From an uncultured Selenomonadaceae bacterium (GTDB lineage Bacteria; Bacillota; Negativicutes; Selenomonadales; Selenomonadaceae), in the NCBI GenBank assembly GCA_905234195.1, contig CAJOFR010000014.1:1-42111 (forward strand): a stretch of 42,111 nucleotides of DNA. The letters are read 5' to 3'. The notes below the pieces were generated by a model, which did not search any database, was not told the DNA's origin, and worked only from the letters and a program-made list of their open reading frames with translations. Both the position numbers and the translations under genes were made by a program. This document shows, in pieces, positions 25,917 to 33,809 of this stretch (position 1 is its first letter; each line of letters begins with the position of its first letter).

Positions 25917-26885
25917 TTAAAAGTCATTAGGATTTTTCAGCGGCTTACCGAAAATGAGGTTATCCAAAATTCCGATAAGCTGATTAATTTCCGGCTTGGA
26001 TATTTGCCCGCTTGCGCCGAGCGACTCACCTTTCAGGCGCATCTCCTCGTTAATCAGCGACGAGAACAGGACGAAGGGAACTTCATGCAGTCTTTCGTTT
26101 TCGCGCACGAGTTTCAGCAGACGGTGCCCGTCCATTTTCGGCATCTCGACGTCAGACACGATAACGCCGACGTGGTTATAAATCGGACCGTCTTTTGCGG
26201 CAAGGTTACGCAAATAATCCCAAGCGTCTTGCCCGTTGCCGAAGTCACGAACGAAACGATAGCCGGAGTCGTGCAGGGTGGTAACGAGGAGGTCGCGCAA
26301 CATCCCGGAATCTTCCGCAACGACGACGTGAACATTTGCGCGCAAGGCGCGGGTATCTTCGGCGACGTCTTCAATCGTCGTAAGTTTCGCGTTGATTTCG
26401 GGATTAATCTCGGCGATAATCGTTTCAAAGTCCAAAAGCAAAACAATTCTGTCGCTCATTTTGATGATACCGACGACGCGGGATTGATCGCCGACTTCGG
26501 GCGCGGGTTCCATATCCTTCCAAGAGATGCGGTGAATTCGCGAAACGTTTTCAACCAGAAAACCGATGCCGTAATTATTAATTTCGGTAACGATAATATT
26601 TTTCGCTTCCTCGCCGCTCATGACGTTGAGGCAACGCGGAAGATTTACAAGAGGAATAGCCTTGCCGCGCAGGGTGAACAGCCCGTCGATATAGGGATGG
26701 GCTTGCGGCATTGCAGTCACCGGCGCGCGCTGAATAACTTCGCGAACTTTCGCGACGTTTATTCCGTAATTAACTTTGCCTATGCTGAACTCGACAATTT
26801 CAAATTCGTTAGTACCGGTTTCAAGCAAAATACCTTTTTTATCGCCGGCGGTTTCAGCCCCCGCTCGCGCTTTATCATTCGCCAT
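25917..26885 (-). CDS. cheV: CheV chemotaxis coupling protein (CheW plus receiver)
   Basis: The 322-residue protein has a CheW-like coupling domain at about 28-165 and a receiver domain at 184-315. The receiver has the acidic pair Glu191/Asp192, phospho-acceptor Asp245 in VIVSDVEMPKMDG, and LFSS plus SKPE for the Thr/Lys switch positions. CheV couples chemoreceptors to CheA and adjusts sensitivity through its own phosphorylation. GGAGG precedes the ATG. The gene reads away from a tandem-receiver gene and a chemoreceptor to its right, forming a small taxis cluster, and reads into folP. Confidence 0.92.
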   Translation of the reverse strand: MANDKARAGAETAGDKKGILLETGTNEFEIVEFSIGKVNYGINVAKVREVIQRAPVTAMPQAHPYIDGLFTLRGKAIPLVNLPRCLNVMSGEEAKNIIVTEINNYGIGFLVENVSRIHRISWKDMEPAPEVGDQSRVVGIIKMSDRIVLLLDFETIIAEINPEINAKLTTIEDVAEDTRALRANVHVVVAEDSGMLRDLLVTTLHDSGYRFVRDFGNGQDAWDYLRNLAAKDGPIYNHVGVIVSDVEMPKMDGHRLLKLVRENERLHEVPFVLFSSLINEEMRLKGESLGASGQISKPEINQLIGILDNLIFGKPLKNPNDF

Positions 26886-27015
26886 AAAATTCCCTCCATT
26901 GATACGCTAAACTTAGTTAAAGTTTCGCCGAAAAGCCCGTTTATCCTTCAAGCCGCCAAAAACTTTTTAAAGGGTTACTAGTGACTGGAAATAGATATTA
27001 GTAAAAATAAAGAGA

Positions 27016-27133
27016 GGCCGTCAAGGATGACGGCCATGCCCGCGCTGATTGCGTGATGCAATCTCAGCGGGCGATTTTTCTTTTGTTACTTTTCTTTTTC
27101 TAAAAAAGAAAAGTAAATCCCCCTTGTTAAGGG
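27016..27133 (+). repeat. Multi-hairpin dispersed element, copy A
   Basis: In + order the element holds H3 (27016-27035, GGCCGTCA/TGACGGCC), H2 (27038-27072, GCCCGC and ATTGC/GCAAT arms), a T-rich link, H1 (27088-27114, ACTTTTCTTTTT/AAAAAGAAAAGT type) and the outer hairpin H0 (27121-27133, CCCTT-GTT-AAGGG). It lies between the divergent cheV and tandem-receiver genes and is inverted relative to copy B. The remaining bases of this 368-base gap hold heptad words (TAAGTGG) at 27131-27148 and an AAGGAGG site before 27254. Confidence 0.85.
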
Positions 27134-27253
27134 ATAAGTGGTAAGTGGAAAGGGGGAATAGGGGCGGAGTATAAAAAGTTCACGAACAAATTCAAGAATG
27201 GTTGAAGGAAATTTCTTTTCAATCTTGAAAAAATTTTTTAAGGAGGGATTAAA

Positions 27254-28054
27254 ATGATAAGGACTGCTGAAGACAATGTTATTTTGGTTATTGACGATGA
27301 CGAAATGAATTTACAAATTGCGAGGATGGTTCTCGAAAGAAAATTGCCGTGCAAGGTAATCACCGCCGATAACGGCTTGCTTGGAATAGAAATTTTGCGC
27401 AGTGAAAAAGTTCGCGTCGTCCTTCTCGATGTGATGATGCCGCACTTTGACGGGATAGAAACTTTGCAGGAGATTCGCGCGGACGAAAAATTAAAGAAAA
27501 TTCCCGTGATAATGCTAACCGCGTCTATTGACAAGGAGAACATAAAAAAGGCAATGGCGTTGGGCGTCACGGATTATATCAGAAAACCTTTTATGCCGAA
27601 GGAACTCGTCGAGCGCGTCAACAGAAAATTAATTGAGACGGAGGACGCGGCGGCGAAGGTTTTGCTTATCGATTATGACGACGGGGATTTGCGGAGCATG
27701 CTGAAAATTTTGGAGAAACATTCTTCGTATGATTTTGTTACGGCGTCTTCGGCAAGGGCGGCGATAAAAATTTTGAAGGAGACGGAAATTAGTTTGGTTA
27801 TCGCCGGCGCGGACGTGCGGTTTGTCAGCGGCTTGAAGATTTTAAAATTTATGGCGGATGACGAAAGATTCAGCGGGATCCCCTTCGCGCTGACGACACC
27901 CGTTGAAATTCTCAAGCTGGTTGATAAAATAAAGAGGGCAAAGTCCGACAAACTCGACGAGCTTGACGGGCTGAATGATTCGATTGTGATTACTTCAGAC
28001 AAAAAGAAAATCGCCGGCGTTGTGACGAGTGCCATAGGCTACGAACTCGGCTAG
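27254..28054 (+). CDS. Tandem-receiver response regulator without an output domain; second receiver degenerate
   Basis: The first receiver (about 8-120) is complete: Asp14/Asp15, phospho-acceptor Asp59 in VVLLDVMMPHFDG, Thr89 and Lys111 in IRKPF. The second (about 135-260) keeps the fold (VLLIDYDDGD at its start), but aligning LVIAGADVRFVSG with the phosphorylation motif puts Gly185 in place of the acceptor Asp. There is no DNA-binding or enzymatic domain, so it should work by protein contact, perhaps with the neighbouring CheV or chemoreceptor. ATG lies 8 bases behind AAGGAGG. The gene is framed by inverted copies A and B of the hairpin element. Confidence 0.82.
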   Translation: MIRTAEDNVILVIDDDEMNLQIARMVLERKLPCKVITADNGLLGIEILRSEKVRVVLLDVMMPHFDGIETLQEIRADEKLKKIPVIMLTASIDKENIKKAMALGVTDYIRKPFMPKELVERVNRKLIETEDAAAKVLLIDYDDGDLRSMLKILEKHSSYDFVTASSARAAIKILKETEISLVIAGADVRFVSGLKILKFMADDERFSGIPFALTTPVEILKLVDKIKRAKSDKLDELDGLNDSIVITSDKKKIAGVVTSAIGYELG

Positions 28055-28234
28055 TTGATAGTGGATAGGGATTAGGGGTTAGTTTTTAGGGATTAGCGAC
28101 CGGGAAAGTTTTTTTCTTCTGAAACTCTTTCCTCTTTTGAATGAACATTTACTTTTCTTTTAAAAAAAAGACTTTAAGTGGCAAGGGATAAGCGGTAAGG
28201 GTCAAGATTCTTTCCCCTAATTCCTAATCCCTAA
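28051..28234. repeat. Degenerate heptad array (TAGGGAT / TAAGTGG / ATCCCTA words) with an H1 relic
   Basis: After the receiver gene stop the DNA is a loose array of 7-base words: GATAGTGGATAGGGATTAG, then AGGGATTAG, then TAAGTGG and TAAGCGGTAAGG, and on the other strand sense CTAATTCCTAATCCCTAATC at 28218-28237. At 28151-28171 lies an imperfect H1 stem (ACTTTTCTTTT, AAAAGA), a relic of the hairpin element. I see no gene in 28055-28477. Confidence 0.5.
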
Positions 28235-28241
28235 TCCCTTT

Positions 28242-28360
28242 CCCCTTGATAAGGGGGATTTACTTTTCTTTTTTAGAAAAAGAAAAGTAACAAAAGAAAA
28301 ATCGCCCGCTGAGATTGCTTCACGCAATCAACGCGGGCATGGCCGTCATCCTTGACGGCC
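28242..28360 (-). repeat. Multi-hairpin dispersed element, copy B (inverted to copy A)
   Basis: In + order it has H0 (28242-28256, CCCCTT-GAT-AAGGGG), H1 (28262-28288), H2 (28304-28338) and H3 (28341-28360, GGCCGTCA/TGACGGCC with one mismatch). It is the near-exact reverse complement of copy A, and the match includes H0 and the AAATCCCCC link. Copies A and B thus bracket the tandem-receiver gene as inverted repeats of about 118 bases. Confidence 0.85.
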
Positions 28361-28406
28361 TCCCTTTATTAATCTCTAACCCCTAATCTTTAATCCTTAA
28401 AAAATT

Positions 28407-28436
28407 TTGAGTTTCAGCAGGAAATTTTGTTAAAAT
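28407..28436 (+). promoter_or_regulatory. Promoter of the chemoreceptor gene
   Basis: TTGAGT (28407-28412), an 18-base spacer and TAAAAT (28431-28436) lie 41 bases before the ATG at 28478. The leader ends with CAGGGGGGTTTTAG as the ribosome site. I see no clear sigma-28 motif here. Confidence 0.5.
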
Positions 28437-28477
28437 ATGGAAAATTTAATCTAAAAATTACAACAGGGGGGTTTTAG

Positions 28478-30175
28478 ATGAGCAAACTAACGATTCGCCA
28501 CAAACTATATCTCGTCTTCGTACTTTTAATTTTTGCATTCGTCGGCAACGGGATTTATTCAGCACTTAGTCTTTCTTCGATAAACAACGGCGCGCTAAGA
28601 ATAGCAACGGAACATTTGCAGGGGGTTATTGCGGCTTCGGAGTCCAGCCGCGCGATGAGTGATTATCGGCAAGGAGAATATTCGGTTATAGAAACGACGA
28701 CCGTGCCCAGCAGAATTTATGCGTCACAGTCCACGAAAAAACTTGCCAGCCAAATTGATATCACCCTTGATTCAATTCAGCCCAGCCTTAGCGGAAAAGT
28801 TGCGGACGATTTTGCCGCGATGCGCAATATTTGGAATCAGTACAAGGAAAATTCCAACAAGATTATCGAACTCGTAAAGCAAGGCAACAAAGAGGAGGCG
28901 GCGCGGCTCCTCGAAAGTTCAAACGAAGAGTACACGGAAATTGGCGTAAAACTGAACAGAATTTTGGACAACAGAAAAGATTTTATTCACGCCGAAGTTG
29001 TGGCGTCGGCGGCGCAATATAATCGCACGAAAATGATTTTGGTGTTTAGTATATTCGTCGTCGTGATTTTCTCAATTTTTATGGCGGTGCAACTAAGCCG
29101 GGCGATACTCAATCCGATTAATTACCTTTCCGAAGTTTCGCGGGAACTCGCCGCCGGAAATTTGACCGTTCAGGCAAAAGCGCAGTCAGATGACGAACTC
29201 GGAGACCTCACTAAAATTTACGCGGACACAATCAACAAATTGCGTCAGCTGATAGCGAATATCCAGCGCAACGCGAAAGATGCCGCCGCTTTTTCCGTCC
29301 AGCTGAACGAAAACGCATCACAGAGCGCGCTTGCAACTCAACAGGTCGCCGCGTCAATAGGCAACGTCGCTGACAACGCGAATAAACAGGGCGTCGCCGT
29401 TTCGCAGTCTACGGAAGATATTCGCAGTTTCGCGGGGCTTTTGCAGAATTTCGAGAGCAAGGCTAATGCGTCCGTTTCTTCTGCTAAACACGTGGAGGAG
29501 ATTGCTCAATCCGGGCGCGCAGCTGTTCGCGGAGCCGTCGACCAAATGTCAGCCGTCGCGGAGAGCGTGGACAAGTCCGCCGAAGTTATCAAGCAACTTG
29601 CCGAACGTTCAACGCAAATCGGAAATATCAGCTCCACAATTTCAAACATAGCCGAGCAAACCAATCTGCTTGCACTCAACGCGGCAATAGAGGCGGCGCG
29701 CGCAGGTACGGCGGGGCGTGGTTTTGCTGTCGTCGCTGACGAAGTCCGCAAGCTCGCCGAAAGTTCCAACCTTGCCGCATCTCAAATAGCCGAGCTGATT
29801 AGCACGATTCAGGAGGAAATGACGCAGGCTTTGGAGAGAATGGAGCAGGGCAACCGCGAAGTCGAGAGCGGAAAAGTTGTCGTGGCGGCGGCGGGCGATT
29901 CTTTCCAGAATATCACCGACGCTATCGCCCAGCTCACCGGTCACGCGGAAGAAATTCAAAGAAACGCACAGGTTGCGTCGACGCGCGTCGATAAACTCGT
30001 TGAGGCAATGGACGAACTTAATCGCTCAAGCAAGGACGTCAGCGCGGAGACCGAATCAGTCAGCGCGGCTACCGAAGAACAATCCGCCTCTATCGACGAA
30101 GTTGCCAGCGCAAGTAAAAAACTTTCCGAGCTTGCCGAAGAGCTCACCGCGTCAACTTCCAAATTTAAAATCTAG
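28478..30175 (+). CDS. Methyl-accepting chemotaxis protein
   Basis: The 565-residue receptor has a first membrane segment at about 10-30, a periplasmic four-helix-type sensor to about 183, a second membrane segment at about 185-207, a HAMP domain to about 260 and a long signalling coiled coil. The hairpin tip [18 protein letters not shown] begins near residue 392 and continues [16 protein letters not shown]. The ligand domain is short and has no PAS or Cache signature. It is followed 33 bases downstream by a sugar-binding lipoprotein on the same strand, which may present ligand to it. It ends in SKFKI without a CheR-tethering pentapeptide. Confidence 0.92.
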   Translation: MSKLTIRHKLYLVFVLLIFAFVGNGIYSALSLSSINNGALRIATEHLQGVIAASESSRAMSDYRQGEYSVIETTTVPSRIYASQSTKKLASQIDITLDSIQPSLSGKVADDFAAMRNIWNQYKENSNKIIELVKQGNKEEAARLLESSNEEYTEIGVKLNRILDNRKDFIHAEVVASAAQYNRTKMILVFSIFVVVIFSIFMAVQLSRAILNPINYLSEVSRELAAGNLTVQAKAQSDDELGDLTKIYADTINKLRQLIANIQRNAKDAAAFSVQLNENASQSALATQQVAASIGNVADNANKQGVAVSQSTEDIRSFAGLLQNFESKANASVSSAKHVEEIAQSGRAAVRGAVDQMSAVAESVDKSAEVIKQLAERSTQIGNISSTISNIAEQTNLLALNAAIEAARAGTAGRGFAVVADEVRKLAESSNLAASQIAELISTIQEEMTQALERMEQGNREVESGKVVVAAAGDSFQNITDAIAQLTGHAEEIQRNAQVASTRVDKLVEAMDELNRSSKDVSAETESVSAATEEQSASIDEVASASKKLSELAEELTASTSKFKI

Positions 30176-30208
30176 AGGTTAGGGATTAGAGATTAGAGGT
30201 GGACAGTT

Positions 30209-31240
30209 TTGAAACCGATGAGAATTTTTTATGCCGCGTTGATTTTTATTTTCGGAATAATCGCCAGCAGTTGCGATACAATAATCGTCAACGCGGACGA
30301 AGATACAAAAACCGTTGCAATTTGTTTTCCGAACACGACGCCGAGTTGGCAACGTAACGGAGACGCTCTAAAAAAATTGCTGGAAGAGGAAAATTTTGTC
30401 GTCGATATGAAATTTTCTGATACCGTCGAAAAACAACAAGCCGACGTTGAAGAGGTGATTAAACACCGCCCAAAATGTATCGTTATCGGCGCGATTGATT
30501 CTGCCGCCTTCGTCGATACCCTCAAGCCCGCAAAAGATTTAAAAATCCCCGTTATCGCCTTCGACAGAATTATTTTTAATACCGACGCCGTCAGCTACTA
30601 CGCCAGCTTCGACAACGATTCCATAGGCGACGGCATGGGCGAATACTTCGAGGCGGCTCTGAATCTGAAAAGCGGCGAAGGACCCTACAATATCGAACTT
30701 TTTGCGGGCGGCGACAGCGATAACAACGCGCATATTTTTTTCAACAACACCATGAAAATTCTGGAGCCGTATTTCAACAGCGGACAACTCGTTTGCAAAT
30801 CCGGACAAAAAACTTTCGCCGACGCCTGCGTTGCCGATTGGAATTCCGAGAACGCCCGCCCGCGCATTAAAGAACTGCTCACGAAATATTACGCCGAAGA
30901 TACTTTGAACGTCGTCCTCAGCCCGAATGACGAAATTGCCGGCGTGATTCTCGAAGAATTTGCCGCCGCCGGAAAACCTTTCCCGATTATCTCCGGACTT
31001 GACGGCGACCCAAAAGCTTTTGAGCGCATAAGGCAGGGGCAACAGACTTTCACAATCAGCAAAGATCCCGACGTTTTAACGGCGAAGTGCGTGCGCATGA
31101 TCAAAGCCGTCGTCGAAGGAACACAGCCCGATATTAACGACGTCTCGACTTATGACAACGGGGTTATCGTCGTGCCCGCTTACCTGTGCACGCCGATGAT
31201 TATCGACAAAACAAATGTCGACATGGTTAAAAATCAGTAA
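30209..31240 (+). CDS. Sugar-binding periplasmic protein (ChvE/xylose-binding type), putative lipoprotein
   Basis: The 343-residue protein belongs to the type I periplasmic sugar-binding family. It has KTVAICFPNTTPSWQRNGDA at the start of lobe 1, IGAIDSAAF, IPVIAFDR and SFDNDSIG in the hinge region, then ELFAGGDSDNNA and ISGLDGDP in lobe 2. The N-terminus has a hydrophobic segment ending in ASSC, a possible lipobox. The start is TTG (30209-30211) behind AGAGGTGG. No permease or ATPase gene is adjacent, while a chemoreceptor lies just upstream, so a sensory rather than transport role is likely. Its stop overlaps the next start (TAATG). Confidence 0.82.
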   Translation: MKPMRIFYAALIFIFGIIASSCDTIIVNADEDTKTVAICFPNTTPSWQRNGDALKKLLEEENFVVDMKFSDTVEKQQADVEEVIKHRPKCIVIGAIDSAAFVDTLKPAKDLKIPVIAFDRIIFNTDAVSYYASFDNDSIGDGMGEYFEAALNLKSGEGPYNIELFAGGDSDNNAHIFFNNTMKILEPYFNSGQLVCKSGQKTFADACVADWNSENARPRIKELLTKYYAEDTLNVVLSPNDEIAGVILEEFAAAGKPFPIISGLDGDPKAFERIRQGQQTFTISKDPDVLTAKCVRMIKAVVEGTQPDINDVSTYDNGVIVVPAYLCTPMIIDKTNVDMVKNQ

Positions 31241-32448
31241 TGGCAATCGGAATAATCGCGGAGTACAATCCCTTTCACGCGGGGCACGAATATCAAATAT
31301 CACAGGCGCGAAAAATTTTTGCAGACGCAGAAATAGTCGCGGTAATGAGCGGGAGTTTCACACAGCGCGGAACTCCCGCTTTTCTCGACAAATGGACGCG
31401 GGCGCGGCTGGCAATTTCGGGCGGCGTCGATTTAGTTTTGGAATTGCCCTTCACTTCGGCGGTGCGGAGCGCGCAGGACTTTGCACGCGGCGGCGTCAGA
31501 ATTTTGAGCCGGCTGGGAATAATCGACAAATTAGTTTTCGGCGCGGAGGTGGCGGACTTATCTGCGTTGCAAGCGGCGGCGAAAATTTTTGACGAAGAAT
31601 TTTTTCATGACGAACTGCGCGGAAAAATGGCGGCGGGAATTTCTTACGCGGCGGCAGTCACGAAAATTTTATCGCGCGTCACGACGCTCGACGAAGAAAT
31701 TTTTCGACAGCCGAACAACATTTTGGCGGTGGAATATCTGCGCGCGTTGCCGGAATCAATTTCGCCGGTGCTAATCCCAAGAATCGGCGCGAGCTACGGA
31801 GATTTGAGCTTGCGGGAAAAATTTTCGAGTGCGGCGGCAATTCGGGCGGCAGTCCGCGAAAAAAATCCGGAGTGGGGAAAAATTTCCGCGTCGGTAAATA
31901 AAAAATCCCTCGACGAACTTAAACTTGCGAAAGAAAATTTAATTCGTGAGGAGCTTTTATTTCGTCCCATTTTGTCAAAAATTTTCACGAGCCGCCTTGA
32001 AGACCTGCGTGAAATTTTCGGCATGGTTGAAGGGCTGGAGTTTCGGATAATCGACGCTGCGCGCAGTGCGAAAAATTTCGACGAGCTTATCAAAAAAATC
32101 GTCAGCCGCCGTTATCCGACGAGCCGCGTTAAAAGATTGTTGCTACACTTGCTAATCGGCTTGACGGCGGAAGAAATTTCGCAGGTCGACGACTTCGCGC
32201 GGGTTTTGGCGTTCAATGAGCGCGGACGAATTTTGCTGAAGAGAATCCGCGCAGAATCAACCTTGCCGATTGTCACGAAGGTCGCGCAACATTTGACGAG
32301 CCGTGACATTTTAGAAAATCGATTGGTTGAGCCATACAAAAAAAATCTCGCGCTTGACGTGGTTGCAACTGACTTGCGCGGGATTTTGTTTGACTGTTCA
32401 CGACCGGCGGGACAAGATTTTTTAACTTCGCCGATTTTTTTATCATAA
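31240..32448 (+). CDS. tmcAL: tRNA(Met) cytidine acetate ligase
   Basis: TmcAL uses acetate and ATP to acetylate the wobble cytidine of elongator tRNA(Met). The 402-residue protein begins with the nucleotidyltransferase motif AEYNPFHAGH near 7-16. It continues with VMSGSFTQRGTPAFLDKW and RARLAISGGVDLVLELP, which are family signatures, and then a helical tRNA-binding C-terminal half. Length and start fit the family. The ATG overlaps the TAA of the sugar-binding protein by one base, an unusual operon partner. A multi-hairpin element begins 11 bases after its stop and could act as its terminator. Confidence 0.9.
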   Translation: MAIGIIAEYNPFHAGHEYQISQARKIFADAEIVAVMSGSFTQRGTPAFLDKWTRARLAISGGVDLVLELPFTSAVRSAQDFARGGVRILSRLGIIDKLVFGAEVADLSALQAAAKIFDEEFFHDELRGKMAAGISYAAAVTKILSRVTTLDEEIFRQPNNILAVEYLRALPESISPVLIPRIGASYGDLSLREKFSSAAAIRAAVREKNPEWGKISASVNKKSLDELKLAKENLIREELLFRPILSKIFTSRLEDLREIFGMVEGLEFRIIDAARSAKNFDELIKKIVSRRYPTSRVKRLLLHLLIGLTAEEISQVDDFARVLAFNERGRILLKRIRAESTLPIVTKVAQHLTSRDILENRLVEPYKKNLALDVVATDLRGILFDCSRPAGQDFLTSPIFLS

Positions 32449-32458
32449 ATGTAAAGGA

Positions 32459-32575
32459 GGCCGTCAAGGATGACGACCATGCCCGCGCTGATTGCGTGAT
32501 GCAATCTCAGCGGGCGTTTTTCTTTTGTTACTTTTCTTTTTCCAAAAAAGAAAAGTAAATCTCCAAACTCTTTGG
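32459..32575 (+). repeat. Multi-hairpin dispersed element, copy C
   Basis: In + order it has H3 (32459-32478, with one mismatch), H2 (32481-32515), the T-rich link GTTTTTCTTTTG, H1 (32530-32556) and H0 (32563-32575, CCAAA-CTC-TTTGG). H0 has a different sequence from copies A and B but pairs fully. H2 followed by the T-run looks like a rho-independent terminator for tmcAL. Confidence 0.85.
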
Positions 32576-32587
32576 AAAAAAAACAAA

Positions 32588-32950
32588 TCATCCAACATCA
32601 AAGTACTTGTAAGCGTTTGCGGCGATTTGCTGTTGAGTTTGATAGGAAAAATCGTTGTTCTGCTGAAAACCGCTCGTAAAAGTAGGCTCGTTGCCGAAAT
32701 TTGAAACTTCGCCGTAATCGTCGTCCTGCTCCATAATCCGCGCTATGCTTTCGACAGAAACTTCCATCGTTTCGCGACTGCTTTGAGTGAATTGACCTTG
32801 ACCGAGATCCTCAAAATTCTCGTTGTTGTCGTACATTTTCGCGGCAACTATTTGACTTGCTTCACGGTTGCCTTGAAAATTCGCCTGAAGAATCGACATG
32901 CCCAACCCGCCGTCAAGGTTAGCGTGCTGAATCACATTTTGAATTGCCAC
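32588..32950 (-). CDS. Small Gln/Asn-rich protein of unknown function
   Basis: I do not recognise this protein. It is about 120 residues if started at GTG 32948-32950, which lies behind GGGGAGG; the frame is open to 32986. It starts AIQNVIQHANLDGGLG, is acidic in the middle (NNENFEDLG, EQDDDYGE) and ends in a Gln/Asn/Phe-rich part (FQQNNDFSYQTQQQIAANAY). It has no signal peptide, membrane segment or cysteine. A strong promoter lies 50 bases upstream (33001-33029), so it is probably expressed on its own, after the flagellin glycosylation genes. A role near the cell surface or flagellum is only suggested by position. Confidence 0.6.
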   Translation of the reverse strand: MAIQNVIQHANLDGGLGMSILQANFQGNREASQIVAAKMYDNNENFEDLGQGQFTQSSRETMEVSVESIARIMEQDDDYGEVSNFGNEPTFTSGFQQNNDFSYQTQQQIAANAYKYFDVG

Positions 32951-33000
32951 AACAATCCTCCCCTTCCCTGAAGAAACGTCCTCCAAAAACTTCCGAAAAA

Positions 33001-33029
33001 ATTATAGCACAGGATTTTTTTCTTGACAA
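33001..33029 (-). promoter_or_regulatory. Strong sigma-A-type promoter for the small unknown gene
   Basis: On the minus strand there is TTGTCA (33024-33029), a 17-base spacer and TATAAT (33001-33006). It starts just after the FkbM gene stop and reads towards the gene at 32588-32950. Confidence 0.7.
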
Positions 33030-33035
33030 TATTTT

Positions 33036-33809
33036 TCACTCAAAAATTTCCTCGACGCCTTCAAAATTAATTCGCGAATTGTTCGGCGGCAGACACAAAA
33101 CATTTATCGAAACAATTCTGCCAAAAACATTTTGGGAGTTATGAAAATAATTTTCCGGATTGAAAAGCGGCGGGTTGTGCGGAAAAATCTTGTAGCCCTT
33201 CTTCCTCAACCATGCAAATAAATCTTTCCGCTTTTCCAATCTGTCGGCTTCAGCGTAGATTATCGGCTGAAATTTTTTGACGAGATTTTTCGCTCCCTTC
33301 AAAACGTTAAGCTCCATGCCCTCCACGTCAAGTTTCAAAAAATCACAGCGATTAAGCCCCAGCGAATCCAAAGTTATCACGTCGACCGGCTCGCCTTCTG
33401 TCGTGTGCTCCAACGACACACCACCCCAATTATTTATCTTACTGACGTCGAGCACGGGAACTTTCACTACCCCCCCCCTTTCGGAAATGCACTTCTGCTC
33501 ACAGTGAACGTTCGTCAAGCCGTTAATCGCAACATTGCCCGCCAAAAGTTGAAAAACCAAACGCTGCGGCTCAAATGCCCAAACAACACCGTCGTTGCCG
33601 ACAGCCTGCGCAAGGTGCACGGTGTGCGAACCGATATTCGCGCCGCACTCAACCACGCAATCGCCGGGACGGATTATCTTATCAAAAATTTCTGCTTCGC
33701 CTTGACTGAACTCGCCGTACAATTCCAGTGACTTGCCGACGTACTGATCGAGCTTGTTGTAAATAATTTTTCCGTAACGAAAATCTATACAAGCGTTAAT
33801 ATTTTCCAT
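33036..33809 (-). CDS. FkbM-family methyltransferase with a nine-G tract
   Basis: The protein (257 residues from ATG 33809) has the FkbM SAM-binding block CVVECGANIGSHTVHLA near 51-67, AFEPQ as the acidic loop, and KLDVEGMELNVLKGA as the late motif. FkbM enzymes O-methylate sugars or other hydroxyls. Position after a GT9 gene, overlapping it by 14 bases, suggests methylation of a surface glycan, perhaps on flagellin. The ATG lies 8 bases behind GGAAGG, and the longer frame to 33827 is less likely. Codons near residues 111-114 contain an uninterrupted run of nine G on the coding strand; a change of one G would shift the frame, so expression may vary between cells. In this sequence the frame is intact. 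Confidence 0.87.
   Translation of the reverse strand: MENINACIDFRYGKIIYNKLDQYVGKSLELYGEFSQGEAEIFDKIIRPGDCVVECGANIGSHTVHLAQAVGNDGVVWAFEPQRLVFQLLAGNVAINGLTNVHCEQKCISERGGVVKVPVLDVSKINNWGGVSLEHTTEGEPVDVITLDSLGLNRCDFLKLDVEGMELNVLKGAKNLVKKFQPIIYAEADRLEKRKDLFAWLRKKGYKIFPHNPPLFNPENYFHNSQNVFGRIVSINVLCLPPNNSRINFEGVEEIFE
33470..33478 (-). repeat. Poly-G tract (9) inside the FkbM gene
   Basis: Nine C on the + strand, nine G in the coding strand, within codons for RGGV. Together with 34331-34339 these are the only C/G runs of this length I see in the window. The shorter G6 runs before gatC and the chemoreceptor are ribosome sites. Confidence 0.9.

Noticed and set aside
28218-28237. Telomere-like repeats
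   Set aside because: The CCCTAAT words are degenerate, short and internal to a gene-dense region.
27016-28360. CRISPR array
   Set aside because: The repeats are hairpin elements in inverted orientation separated by a gene, without regular spacers.
28465-28470. G6 run before the chemoreceptor (also 37671-37676 and before gatC) as phase-variation tracts
   Set aside because: They lie at ribosome-site distance, are only six bases long and are outside the coding frame.
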